From: Bacillus sp. OxB-1
GTDB taxonomy: Bacteria > Bacillota > Bacilli > Bacillales_A > Planococcaceae
Direction: 5' to 3'
NCBI RefSeq assembly: GCF_000829195.1
Contig: NZ_AP013294.1
Coordinates: forward strand, 2,305,001-2,369,000
DNA: 64,000 nt
The position numbers were made by a program, and so were the translations under genes. Positions 1 to 8,567 of the stretch are shown here, piece by piece (the first letter of the stretch is position 1; every line of letters begins with the position of its first letter). The notes beneath the pieces are model-generated. The model had not been told where the DNA came from. It was given only the letters and a program-made list of their open reading frames with translations, and searched no databases.

Positions 1-1
1 A

Positions 2-1498
<1,497 letters not shown>

Positions 1499-1524
1499 AA
1501 TTCCAATAGAGGGGAGGGGGTTTC

Positions 1525-1695
1525 ATGATGGACGCGGACCGACTGATCCATGAAATTGCCGAGGGGGAACAACAGCTGTTTTTATTGAAACAGCAATTGA
1601 AAGACGTCCAGCAAAATTGCGTGCATCATTATATAGAAGAAAACGCCCATCGGGTTTGCACTAAATGTAAACGGATGGAAAGCTTACACTATTAA
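1525..1695 (+). CDS. Small hypothetical protein (56 aa) downstream of thiC
   Basis: Not recognised. It has a strong purine-rich ribosome site (GGGGAGGGGG) just before tandem ATG codons at 1525 and 1528, ends at a TAA and is followed directly by a terminator, so it probably shares the thiC transcript. The protein is acidic and glutamine-rich in its first half, possibly helical, and carries an isolated Cys near residue 33 plus a CTKCK pair near the end, which could bind a metal. A role in thiamine metabolism would be guesswork. Confidence 0.6.
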   Translation: MMDADRLIHEIAEGEQQLFLLKQQLKDVQQNCVHHYIEENAHRVCTKCKRMESLHY

Positions 1696-1707
1696 ATATT
1701 TCTTCCG

Positions 1708-1741
1708 AATCTGTCAGTCCTAAACGGCTGGCAGATTTTTT
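1708..1741 (+). terminator. Intrinsic terminator after thiC and small ORF
   Basis: AATCTGTCAG pairs with CTGGCAGATT (one G-U pair) around a short loop, followed by a run of T. Confidence 0.85.
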
Positions 1742-1750
1742 ATTTGAAAA

Positions 1751-1780
1751 ACTTATTTCAACTTATTTCAACTTATTTCA
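1751..1780. repeat. Three perfect tandem copies of ACTTATTTCA
   Basis: Three identical 10-bp units sit between the thiC terminator and the bluB start, just upstream of two TATAAT hexamers (1809 and 1841). The 10-bp period matches one helical turn. Function unknown. Confidence 0.85.
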
Positions 1781-1872
1781 TAGAAAGATTTTTTAATATA
1801 AACTTGTTTATAATGCAGATGTAATCCTACCCTTTCTTGATATAATGAAGTGAGAAGAAAAGGAGGGGTTCC

Positions 1873-2523
1873 ATGTTCACGAATGAGGAAATGGAAGCTG
1901 TGTATAAAGCCATCTATCAAAGAAGGGATATCCGTACATTTTTGCCAACGCCTGTGCCGGAAGAGAAGATCCATCGTATCCTGCATGCGGCCCATCATGC
2001 GCCTTCGGTCGGATTCATGCAGCCATGGAATTTCATTTTGATCGATGATTCGGAGGTCAAGGAGAAATTGGCTTGGGCGGCGGACAAGGAAAGACGGGCT
2101 TTGGCCATCCATTACGAAGGAGAAAAGGAGACGAAATTCCTCGGACTCAAAGTCGAAGGATTGAAAGAAGCGCCGCTCACCATCTGCGTGACGTGTGATC
2201 CGACAAGGGGCGGCTCCCATGTACTTGGCCGCAATTCCATACCGGAAACCGATATTCTCTCCACCGCGTGCGCTATCCAAAATATGTGGCTCGCCGCTTG
2301 TGCGGAAGGGTTGGCGATGGGGTGGGTCAGTTTTTATAAGAAGAACGACATCCGGGATATATTGGACATCCCGCCGCATATCGATCCCGTCGCATTATTG
2401 TCGATCGGCTATACCGAGGAGTATCCCGAAAAGCCGATCCTTGAACTGGCGAACTGGAGAAGCCGCGAGTCGTTGGAGCATCTGCTCTTCGGCAACAAAT
2501 GGGGAAATGTGCAAAAAGCTTAA
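1873..2523 (+). CDS. bluB: 5,6-dimethylbenzimidazole synthase BluB
   Basis: BluB is a flavin-destroying nitroreductase-fold enzyme that fragments reduced FMN to make the lower ligand of cobalamin. The 216-residue protein carries the features that separate BluB from ordinary nitroreductases: RRDIRTFLP near the N terminus, HHAPSVGFMQPWNF around residue 40, TCDPTRGG and LGRNSIPETD in the middle, and GWVSFYKK later. The start follows AAGGAGGGGTTCC. TATAAT hexamers occur at 1809 and 1841 but neither has a good -35. No cobalamin riboswitch was seen upstream, and no other cobalamin genes are nearby. Confidence 0.92.
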   Translation: MFTNEEMEAVYKAIYQRRDIRTFLPTPVPEEKIHRILHAAHHAPSVGFMQPWNFILIDDSEVKEKLAWAADKERRALAIHYEGEKETKFLGLKVEGLKEAPLTICVTCDPTRGGSHVLGRNSIPETDILSTACAIQNMWLAACAEGLAMGWVSFYKKNDIRDILDIPPHIDPVALLSIGYTEEYPEKPILELANWRSRESLEHLLFGNKWGNVQKA

Positions 2524-2586
2524 GTATGTTTCATCCGTGAATGGCGAATAATGTAAGGGTAGCATTCATGAAGGAGCGGATGGAAC

Positions 2587-2991
2587 ATGTTGAAACTGCA
2601 AACCAGCTTGGAAGGCAAGGCGGCCCTTTTCGGGGACGTCCAAGATAAATTTAGCAAGGACGGCTATCGGCTTGGCGGCAATTGGGATTACGACAAAGGG
2701 TGCTTCGATTCTGTGCTGAATCGCGAGGAAGGCGAGACGATCTACTTGCGGATTCCGTTTACAGTAGAAGAAGGCCGGCTTGATGATTACGGAGCGACCA
2801 TCGCTTTTCAAACTCCTTATTTGATCAAGCATGTCGTCAACGTCGGGTTGGATCATGATGAAAGCTCGCTTCTGACTGCCTCTTTCAATCAATTCCAAGA
2901 GCCGGTCGAATCGGATGGCCACATCGAGGACAAAACCAAATGGGTTCACATCGGCGAACAAGCCGTCGAGCAGCTTTCCAATTATTTATGA
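2587..2991 (+). CDS. YugN-like family protein
   Basis: A 134-residue soluble protein resembling the YugN-like family of Bacillus, whose function is unknown. Visible features are an N-terminal LEGK segment, WDYDKGCFD around residue 40 and YLRIPFTVEEG around residue 58. The ATG at 2587 is chosen because it lies 8 bases after AAGGAGCGG; an ATG at 2580 is in another frame. It follows bluB by 63 bp and may be read from the same promoter. No catalytic motif is evident. The family call is from memory of the pattern, not a search. Confidence 0.65.
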   Translation: MLKLQTSLEGKAALFGDVQDKFSKDGYRLGGNWDYDKGCFDSVLNREEGETIYLRIPFTVEEGRLDDYGATIAFQTPYLIKHVVNVGLDHDESSLLTASFNQFQEPVESDGHIEDKTKWVHIGEQAVEQLSNYL

Positions 2992-2998
2992 TAGGCCG

Positions 2999-3023
2999 AC
3001 CACTCGCACTCTCTGCGAGTGGT
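2999..3023 (+). terminator. Stem-loop after yugN-like gene
   Basis: ACCACTCGCA and TGCGAGTGGT form a perfect 10-bp stem with a 5-base loop. It lacks a clear T-run, so it may be a weak terminator or an RNA-stabilising hairpin. Confidence 0.5.
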
Positions 3024-3116
3024 TCATAACCTGAAAAAAGTTGAAAATTATACACCGATTACCGAGTCCGGATGTGATAAACTGTAGAATGGACTGAGGT
3101 AAAGGAGTGTAGTTTA

Positions 3117-3668
3117 ATGATCAATTCCAGCATACATGAAAAACCGTTCAAGAAACGGAATTATAAACCGTTCATCGTCACGGTTTCGGTTCTTTTGATC
3201 GGTGCCATTGGAGTTCTATCCGGCATGCCGGGCGTGGAAGGGTTTGACGCGTTCGATGTCACCATCCTGCCGCTCATGAACGCCATTTTCAACAGTTTTA
3301 CGTTTATATTCCTCGTTGCCGCTTTGATTGCGATTAAAAAGCGGAATATAACGGCCCATCGCCGTTTCGTCTACGCAGCGTTCGTGACGACTTCGCTTTT
3401 CCTTGTCACCTATGTGGCATTCCATTATTTGGCCTCCTCAACTTCATACGGCGGGGAAGGGATTTTGGCAGCGATCTATTATTTTGTGTTGATCACCCAT
3501 ATTCTATTGGCCGCAGCCATCGTGCCATTGGCGTTGACAAGCGTCGCCCGTGCCTGGAACCGGGAGTATGAGCGGCACCGGAAAATCGTGCGCTGGACGA
3601 TGCCGATTTGGCTGTATGTCAGTTTTACCGGTGTTCTCGTCTATGTTTTAATCTCTCCTTATTATTGA
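3117..3668 (+). CDS. ctaM: DUF420 membrane protein (CtaM/YozB-like)
   Basis: A 183-residue membrane protein of the DUF420 family. The S. aureus member CtaM is needed for a working aa3-type menaquinol oxidase, and the B. subtilis relative is YozB (established knowledge). Five hydrophobic segments can be seen at about residues 19-36, 50-72, 84-105, 115-145 and 158-180. Histidines near or in the membrane (AHRRF, AFHYL, ITHIL, RHRKI) would fit haem handling. RBS AAAGGAGTGTAG lies before the ATG. It stands alone with its own terminator, with no oxidase genes in view. Confidence 0.8.
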   Translation: MINSSIHEKPFKKRNYKPFIVTVSVLLIGAIGVLSGMPGVEGFDAFDVTILPLMNAIFNSFTFIFLVAALIAIKKRNITAHRRFVYAAFVTTSLFLVTYVAFHYLASSTSYGGEGILAAIYYFVLITHILLAAAIVPLALTSVARAWNREYERHRKIVRWTMPIWLYVSFTGVLVYVLISPYY

Positions 3669-3676
3669 TGCCGAAT

Positions 3677-3704
3677 CAGCCGCTATCCAGTGGCTGGTTT
3701 TTTA
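3677..3704 (+). terminator. Intrinsic terminator after DUF420 gene
   Basis: CAGCCGCT pairs with AGTGGCTG around ATCC, followed by GTTTTTTATTT. Confidence 0.85.
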
Positions 3705-3752
3705 TTTCAATCGGATGACGTTTGTTACGACTGTTACGAATGGCCGAATGGT

Positions 3753-3776
3753 GTTTAGATCACGCGTTCCGGGATA
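3753..3776 (+). promoter_or_regulatory. Candidate SigB promoter for KGG-repeat stress protein
   Basis: GTTTAG, a 12-base spacer, then GGGATA resembles the SigB consensus GTTTAA-N12-14-GGGWAW. It lies about 45 bp before a GsiB-type gene, a class that is typically SigB-driven. The -10 is imperfect. Confidence 0.5.
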
Positions 3777-3822
3777 AACATAGAGTGTAAGAAATAACAT
3801 AAAAAAAGGAGAGATTCATACT

Positions 3823-4065
3823 ATGGCACGAAACAATGATAACGACCAAAACCGTGGGAAAATGTCTCTAGAAGAAGCAGGCCGCAAAGGTGGCGAAGCG
3901 ACTGCGAAAAACCATGACCGTGAATTTTACGAAGAAATCGGTCGTAAAGGCGGCGAAGCCCGGGCGCGCCAAAACGACAATGATAACAACAATGGCAAGA
4001 TGAGCCAAGAGGAGGCGGGCCGCAAAGGCGGCGAAGCCCGTGCCCGGCAAAGGGACGACAAATAA
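3823..4065 (+). CDS. KGG-repeat general stress protein (GsiB-like)
   Basis: An 80-residue, very hydrophilic and glycine/charge-rich protein with three copies of the KGG stress motif (AGRKGGEA, IGRKGGEA, AGRKGGEA) spaced about 22-30 residues apart, separated by N/D/Q-rich linkers. Such proteins (GsiB in B. subtilis, LEA-like) accumulate under SigB-controlled stress and are thought to protect against desiccation or osmotic shock. There are no membrane segments or catalytic residues. A SigB-like promoter upstream and a strong terminator downstream make it a single-gene unit. Confidence 0.88.
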   Translation: MARNNDNDQNRGKMSLEEAGRKGGEATAKNHDREFYEEIGRKGGEARARQNDNDNNNGKMSQEEAGRKGGEARARQRDDK

Positions 4066-4077
4066 ATGACATCGCCA

Positions 4078-4117
4078 AACAGCTGAAGCGAGTTCCCCCC
4101 GCTTCGGCTGTTTTTTT
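4078..4117 (+). terminator. Intrinsic terminator after KGG protein
   Basis: A 13-bp stem of AACAGCTGAAGCG with CGCTTCGGCTGTT (one G-U pair), then TTTTTT. Confidence 0.9.
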
Positions 4118-4205
4118 ACGCTCACCTTTCAATCTATTTCCAGGTTGCTAAACAGCTAATTAGGGGTAAAACAAGAGTAACTAGAAGTAGAGGAGGTAGG
4201 GTAGT

Positions 4206-4958
4206 GTGGAATATCTCACCAATGGAGCAAAATTGATCATCGGATTATTGGCATTCATCATCGTGCTCCGCTTGTTGGGGAAGAAGCATCTTGCTGAAAT
4301 GACCCCTTATGATATTATCTATCTTCTCATGTTTGGTGGAATCCTTGAGGAGACGTTATACGATCCGAAAATCACCATTCCGATGTTCTTATTCTCGCTG
4401 GCCGTCTGGGCGGTGGCGATTTATCTTGTCGAAAAACTCGTCGTCCGCTCCAATACATTACGAATCTGGATCAAAGGCTCGCCCGACAAACTCATTGCGG
4501 ACGGCAAAATCAATAAAAATCTGCTGGAGAAAAACCAGTTGGAAATGGAACAGCTGCGGACGATGCTTCGCCAGCAAGGCATCTTCTCGTTGCGCGAAGT
4601 CCGTGATTTATACATCGAGCCCGGAGGTGATATCTCCATCAATCCATACGCCGCCTACCAACCCGTCACTCTCCAAGATTTGAATATCGAAAAAGCGGAA
4701 GAGGAACCGTCCGTCCTGTTAGTGGATGAGGGGGAAATCAAGCCGGAAGTGCTCGAGTTCATCGGAAAAACGGAGGACTGGCTGCGGAGCGAATTGCAGA
4801 AATTAGGTCACAGGGCAGTGCGATTTTATATTGCGAATGGTCGTCCACCGAAGGCTTTTTCATCCGGACTTATGAACAAACGACAAATTTTGACTGATCC
4901 ACTACGCGAGGGAATGAAGCATCCGCTTTGTTCCCTCGTATTTGTGCTTCATTGCTAA
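4206..4958 (+). CDS. DUF421 (YetF-type) membrane protein, C terminus frameshifted
   Basis: GTG start behind GGAGGTAGGGTAGT. The N-terminal 75 residues hold about three membrane helices (residues 8-22, 38-52, 58-76), including LGKKHLAEMTPYD, followed by the soluble DUF421 domain with SPDKLIADGKI and FSLREVRDLYI. Members sit in the membrane of spore-formers; the molecular role is unclear. The uninterrupted frame ends at 4958, but from about 4820 the family-like tail (ILYCEWSSTEGFFIRTY) continues in a different frame and stops at 4897. The tail of the plain frame also runs through the terminator hairpin. I infer a one-base deletion, or a sequencing error, near 4815-4825. Confidence 0.8.
   Translation: MEYLTNGAKLIIGLLAFIIVLRLLGKKHLAEMTPYDIIYLLMFGGILEETLYDPKITIPMFLFSLAVWAVAIYLVEKLVVRSNTLRIWIKGSPDKLIADGKINKNLLEKNQLEMEQLRTMLRQQGIFSLREVRDLYIEPGGDISINPYAAYQPVTLQDLNIEKAEEEPSVLLVDEGEIKPEVLEFIGKTEDWLRSELQKLGHRAVRFYIANGRPPKAFSSGLMNKRQILTDPLREGMKHPLCSLVFVLHC
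4907..4945 (+). terminator. Terminator-like hairpin after DUF421 gene
   Basis: CGAGGGAA pairs with TTCCCTCG, followed by TATTTGTG. It overlaps the out-of-frame tail of the upstream gene, which supports the stop at 4897. Confidence 0.6.
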
Positions 4959-4986
4959 GATGGACGCTTTTTTGGACCTTTCGTCT

Positions 4987-5163
4987 TTACAGTTCCTGAT
5001 AAGCCTTCTGGTATTTGCCCCCGTCTTTCACTTCCGAATGATAAATTGCTTTCAAGGCGAAGCTCTTCTCCATCTCGAATTCTTTCATCACCTGTTTTAA
5101 CCGTTTCGTTAATTCGGGCTCATTTTTCACAAGCTGCTCCATTTTGACTTTGCTATACTGCAT
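4987..5163 (-). CDS. Small hypothetical protein (58 aa)
   Basis: Not recognised. The ATG at 5163 follows a very strong ribosome site (AGGAGGAGACCGGGG). The product is highly charged and helical in character (KNEPELTKRLKQVMKEFEME), then ends with HSEVKDGGKYQKAYQEL. There is no membrane segment, so it is probably a small cytosolic protein conserved in relatives. It lies convergent to the DUF421 gene and is too short for routine gene callers with a 60-codon cut-off. Confidence 0.6.
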   Translation of the reverse strand: MQYSKVKMEQLVKNEPELTKRLKQVMKEFEMEKSFALKAIYHSEVKDGGKYQKAYQEL

Positions 5164-5258
5164 CCCCGGTCTCCTCCTCGTATCAATAGTTCAATCAGTA
5201 TAACATGATTCCCAATCAATGAAAAAATTGAACAGCCTTCTATGGAATTCTTTCCATA

Positions 5259-5291
5259 ATAAAACCGCCCACCTGATGAGTGAGCGGTTCT
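5259..5291 (-). terminator. Terminator of general stress protein 17M gene
   Basis: Read on the minus strand, GAACCGCTCAC pairs with GTGGGCGGTT and is followed by TTATTAT. Confidence 0.75.
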
Positions 5292-5305
5292 GTAATAAGT
5301 TTTAT

Positions 5306-5776
5306 TCAGACAAGCGGTCGATCGATATCAGTCGGGCGGCGATAATCTCCATCAACTAGAACGAGAATCTTTCCTTCATTGAAATAATCATCATACCGAT
5401 GTGCTTCCTCTTCTGGAATACCCATTCCGATCAACGCTCCAGCCAATCCACCGACTCCGGCTCCGGCAGCTGCGCCGGTGATTCCGGCGACAATCGGCCC
5501 GGCTGCCACAATCGGCCCGATTCCCGGGATTGCCAAAGCGCCGAGTCCTGCCAGCACACCGCCTAGGCCGCCGAGAACACCGCCTGTTGCGGCACCCGTT
5601 GCCGCGCCGTCCGCAGCATGCGTTCCGGTCTCTTCTGCAATATGATCAACATTTTCGCTATGCTTGCTGACGACCGAGATTTCATCAGAAGTGTACCCTT
5701 GCCTTTTCAAATCTTCGATCGCTGCAATCGCTTCTGTTTCTGTATTATAGTAACCTACTACATGTCGTTGTACCAT
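5306..5776 (-). CDS. General stress protein 17M-like (YflT domain)
   Basis: A 156-residue protein with an N-terminal YflT-type domain (VVGYYNTETEAIAAIEDLK, then DEISVVSKH), a long central Ala/Gly-rich stretch (about residues 55-120) that could form a hydrophobic helical hairpin, and a C-terminal YFNEGKILVLVDGD strand segment. YflT/GS17M proteins are general stress proteins of unknown mechanism. A textbook SigB promoter lies 46 bp upstream. RBS AGGAGGCGATAGAA precedes the ATG. Function beyond a stress response cannot be read from the sequence. Confidence 0.85.
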   Translation of the reverse strand: MVQRHVVGYYNTETEAIAAIEDLKRQGYTSDEISVVSKHSENVDHIAEETGTHAADGAATGAATGGVLGGLGGVLAGLGALAIPGIGPIVAAGPIVAGITGAAAGAGVGGLAGALIGMGIPEEEAHRYDDYFNEGKILVLVDGDYRRPTDIDRPLV

Positions 5777-5821
5777 TTCTATCGCCTCCTGAAAATTTGT
5801 CTAGTGTAACTACTCTAGAAA

Positions 5822-5846
5822 ATACCCCACCCACTCAATCTGAAAC
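5822..5846 (-). promoter_or_regulatory. SigB promoter of GS17M-like gene
   Basis: On the minus strand: GTTTCA, a 13-base spacer, GGGTAT. It matches the SigB consensus closely and is correctly placed upstream of 5776. Confidence 0.8.
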
Positions 5847-5914
5847 ATTTACGCATTCCTATGCCGTCCACTATGAAGTGAACGGCACGAGTTATTTTAA
5901 TAGCGTGCCCGAAG

Positions 5915-6184
5915 GTGAATTTAACCGTACCCCGAAAGAAGTCTCCTTCTTCCGGTAAGGGGGGAGATGAATTTCGGTTGGCGGTAGCACGGGGCAAGTC
6001 ACTTGTCAAAATCGACATATGGTTCCCCTCATCCAAGACGTGTTCGGATTGCGGCCACATGAAAGACACATTGCCTCTTTCGGAACGGACCTTCTCCTGT
6101 GAATGCGGGTTTGTCCTGGATCGGGATTGGAATGCAGCCATCAACATCAAGCGGGAGGGCATCCCGCTGATTAGTCTTACCTGA
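5915..6184 (+). pseudogene. TnpB C-terminal remnant (IS200/IS605 family)
   Basis: Only the C-terminal part of a TnpB/IS1341-type protein remains. Visible are WFPSSKTCSDCGH, then CECGFVLDRDWNAAINI: the zinc ribbon (CxxC...CxC) followed by the DRDxNAAxNI block that carries the last RuvC aspartate. The RuvC-I and RuvC-II parts and the N terminus are missing, so it cannot be an active RNA-guided nuclease. The first ~45 residues of the open frame are not TnpB-like. It lies convergent to rpoN, between a stress gene and the rpoN terminator. Confidence 0.85.
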
Positions 6185-6303
6185 AACAAAAGAACTCTTG
6201 GGACAAGAGGGTTAGCCCGGTCTGTTTTCGTCGGCTGCAAAAGCGGCGATAAGTCGGGAAGCCCCCATTTCAAACGCAAAGCGTTAAGTGGTGGGTAGTT
6301 CAC
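6185..6303 (+). ncRNA. Probable omega-RNA / right-end remnant of the TnpB element
   Basis: Directly after the tnpB remnant lie structured sequences typical of IS605-type right ends: ACTCTTGGGACAAGAG, GGGAAGCCCCC, the hairpin AACGCAAAGCGTT, and a terminal GTGGTGGGTAGTTCAC ending at 6303. In known TnpB systems the guide RNA scaffold covers the tnpB 3' end and this right end, with the guide read from flanking DNA (here from 6304). Whether it is still transcribed is unknown. Confidence 0.45.
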
Positions 6304-6328
6304 TACGTATACATTACAGCGGTAACGA

Positions 6329-6367
6329 AAAAAATGTCCGGAGGCAATCGCCTTTTCGGACATTTTA
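6329..6367 (-). terminator. Terminator of rpoN
   Basis: AAAATGTCCG and CGGACATTTT form the outer stem, GGC/GCC the inner; T-run on the minus-strand side. Confidence 0.8.
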
Positions 6368-6375
6368 CATTCGGG

Positions 6376-7722
6376 TTAGTAACAATGCACTTCGGCAAAT
6401 CGTTTCCGCTTGGAGGAAGAAGGTATGTTCAGCTCGTTCCGATATTTGGCAATGACTCGCCGGGAAGGAGAGACCTTCTCCTGTTTTTCAATCAGGGAGA
6501 CGAGATCTTGGTCGGAATACGGTTTGGATTTGTCCTCTGCGTCAATGAGCTTCCGGATCAAATCCTTCAGATAGGAAGAGGAGACTTCCCCGCTAGTTGC
6601 ATCGTTTGCGCCGAGGCCTGCCGTGAAGAAGTATTTCAATTCAAACACCCCAAGCGGCGTATCCATGTATTTATTCGTCGTAATCCGGCTGATGGTCGAT
6701 TCATGGACTCCAATTTCATCCGCTACCTGCTTCAACGTCATCGGCTTCAATGCTTTCAGCCCTTCATAAAAGAAGTCTTTCTGATGCTCCACGATAGCCT
6801 TCGCCACTTTATACAAAGTGGAGTGCCGCTGGGCCAGGCTTTGCTGGATCCGTTTCACCTCTTCGTACTTTTCCTTGAGATAGGCATAGTCTATTGATTG
6901 CTTGTCTTGCAGCAGGGCCAGATAACCGCTGTTTAAATTTACTTTCGGGATACAATCGTCATTCAGGATGACCGATAGCCCGTTCGGCTCTTTCAGTACA
7001 TAGACTTCCGGCACAATATAGTTCGTAATGTCACTATTATATTTTGCGCCCGGACGCGGATCCAATGTCTGAATCAAATCATGTATATACTGAATGTCCT
7101 GCAACGTCACCTTCTGTTTCCTCGCAATGTCATTCCATCTGCGGGTTGAATACTCATCAAAATGTTCTGCTATGATACGCTCCGCCAGCGGGTTCCGCTC
7201 CGGTAACTTCCTTAATTGCAGTTGGATACATTCCTGGATCGATCGGGCACCGACCCCCGCCGGCTCCAATTCCTGGATGAGCCGAAGAATGTGTTCACCC
7301 TCCTCCGCTGAAATCTTCAATTCCATGCAAAGTTCATCCAATGGTGCCGCCAAATAGCCATTTTCATCAATAGAATATATGAAATTCCGAATCCCTGCCT
7401 TGACCGATTCGGGATATGGGGTCAATCCGGCTTGGTATAACAAGTAGTCTTGCAATGTTTTCCTCTCCAAATTTAGATGATCGATTGGAGAGAAATCATT
7501 CGTCTCCGAGCTGCTCTTGCTACTCGTACGCAATGTAGAACGCTCAATGATCGTATCTTTGGATGAGGTGGATTCCAAGTCGATCAGAGGATTGCTGATC
7601 GCTTGTTCATATATGTAATCGGATAGCTCCAACACGGAATGTTGCAAGAGCGAAATGGCGGTCCGTAATTCCGTCGTCATCACGAGTTGGGTCGTCTGTT
7701 TTTGCATTAAACCGACATTCAT
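6376..7722 (-). CDS. rpoN: RNA polymerase sigma-54 factor (SigL/RpoN)
   Basis: Sigma-54 directs RNA polymerase to -24/-12 promoters and needs an AAA+ activator to melt DNA. The frame is open to 7863, but the likely start is the ATG at 7722 (MNVGLMQKQ), giving 448 residues, close to SigL. Region I is visible at the N terminus (TTELRTAISLLQHSVLELS, then NPLID); the helix-turn-helix reads ADEIGVHESTISRI followed by DTPLGVFELKYFF; the C-terminal RpoN box is RRVIAKYRNELNIPSS. A perfect cre site 28 bases upstream of this start supports both the start and CcpA control, as known for B. subtilis sigL. No sigma-54 activator or clear -24/-12 target gene was seen in the window. Confidence 0.95.
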   Translation of the reverse strand: MNVGLMQKQTTQLVMTTELRTAISLLQHSVLELSDYIYEQAISNPLIDLESTSSKDTIIERSTLRTSSKSSSETNDFSPIDHLNLERKTLQDYLLYQAGLTPYPESVKAGIRNFIYSIDENGYLAAPLDELCMELKISAEEGEHILRLIQELEPAGVGARSIQECIQLQLRKLPERNPLAERIIAEHFDEYSTRRWNDIARKQKVTLQDIQYIHDLIQTLDPRPGAKYNSDITNYIVPEVYVLKEPNGLSVILNDDCIPKVNLNSGYLALLQDKQSIDYAYLKEKYEEVKRIQQSLAQRHSTLYKVAKAIVEHQKDFFYEGLKALKPMTLKQVADEIGVHESTISRITTNKYMDTPLGVFELKYFFTAGLGANDATSGEVSSSYLKDLIRKLIDAEDKSKPYSDQDLVSLIEKQEKVSPSRRVIAKYRNELNIPSSSKRKRFAEVHCY

Positions 7723-7749
7723 TTGCAAAGGTTTCTCCACCTTTCTAAT

Positions 7750-7763
7750 TGTAAACGTTTTCA
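7750..7763 (-). promoter_or_regulatory. CcpA cre site upstream of rpoN
   Basis: TGTAAACGTTTTCA matches the consensus TGWAANCGNTNWCA at every fixed position. It sits just upstream of the rpoN start, where bound CcpA would block transcription. B. subtilis sigL is known to be CcpA-repressed. Confidence 0.75.
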
Positions 7764-7898
7764 AATGTGGGCAAACAAGGAGTATGTATTTGAGTTCATC
7801 TATAGTTTGATTAGATAGTAAATTCTGACTACTAATGTAGCACACTATGAAATGGCTCGTCAATGCTCCTTTTTCATTACAAGAGAAAGCATCAGATT

Positions 7899-7952
7899 AA
7901 AAAACTGCTCCTCCGATTGTTAGAATGAATCTAACAATTGGAGATGCAGTTT
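7899..7952 (-). terminator. Terminator of pssA
   Basis: A long hairpin (AAACTGC...GCAGTTT outer, ATTGTTAGA/TCTAACAAT inner) with a T-run on the minus-strand side, between rpoN and the pssA stop. Confidence 0.85.
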
Positions 7953-7970
7953 AAGTGAGGCCCGCCTTTA

Positions 7971-8510
7971 TCACATTTTCGCAATCCGGACATTGCTGAT
8001 CATCAAAAAGGATAGTAGCAGCATGAAGAGTATGAGCACGCCGTCCTGGACGTACGGATAGATGAAATAGCTCAACGTCAGCAGGACACCTGCTGCGGTG
8101 ATGGGCAGTCCGCGGAACGCGCCATCGAATTCTTTCACATTGTAGCGGGCAAGGCGGACAGCCCCTGCCAAAATGTAAAAGATGGTCACTGCGATACCGA
8201 CCCAGAGCATGGCGGAAAAGGCCAGCTTGTAAATGAGCAAGGCTGGGGCAATCCCGAATGAGACGAGATCGCATAACGAGTCAAGCTCTTTGCCAAACTG
8301 GGATTCTGCATGGAAGTGCCTTGCTGCCATGCCATCGAAACGGTCGAACAACGCCGCCAGAAAGATGAAAACCAGGCTCTTGTGGCTAAGGTCGTTGATT
8401 ATTAGTATAATAGCTATGATTCCGAAACTGAGATTGGTGAGTGTAATGGCATTCGCTAACTGCATCTTCATTTTTGATAAATAAAGATCCCATGCTTTTT
8501 GTAAAAACAT
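7971..8510 (-). CDS. pssA: CDP-diacylglycerol-serine O-phosphatidyltransferase
   Basis: This membrane enzyme joins CDP-diacylglycerol and L-serine to make phosphatidylserine. The 179-residue protein carries the complete CDP-alcohol phosphotransferase motif DxxDGxxARx8GxxxDxxxD, starting at DRFDGMAAR near residue 57, with all four metal-binding aspartates. Around it lie about five or six hydrophobic segments. RBS AAGGAGGAAACTT precedes the ATG. It is divergent from psd, which acts next in the pathway; the 57-bp gap must hold both promoters. In B. subtilis these genes are co-directional, so the arrangement here differs. Confidence 0.95.
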   Translation of the reverse strand: MFLQKAWDLYLSKMKMQLANAITLTNLSFGIIAIILIINDLSHKSLVFIFLAALFDRFDGMAARHFHAESQFGKELDSLCDLVSFGIAPALLIYKLAFSAMLWVGIAVTIFYILAGAVRLARYNVKEFDGAFRGLPITAAGVLLTLSYFIYPYVQDGVLILFMLLLSFLMISNVRIAKM

Positions 8511-8567
8511 AAGTTTCCTCCTTAAAGTGTAGTTCCATTATATTCCATAGAAAGCGAGGCACTGAAC

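Noticed and set aside
5815-6363. Minus-strand frame opposite the TnpB remnant
   Set aside because: No family resemblance and no ribosome site; it is a shadow of the TnpB remnant and right end.
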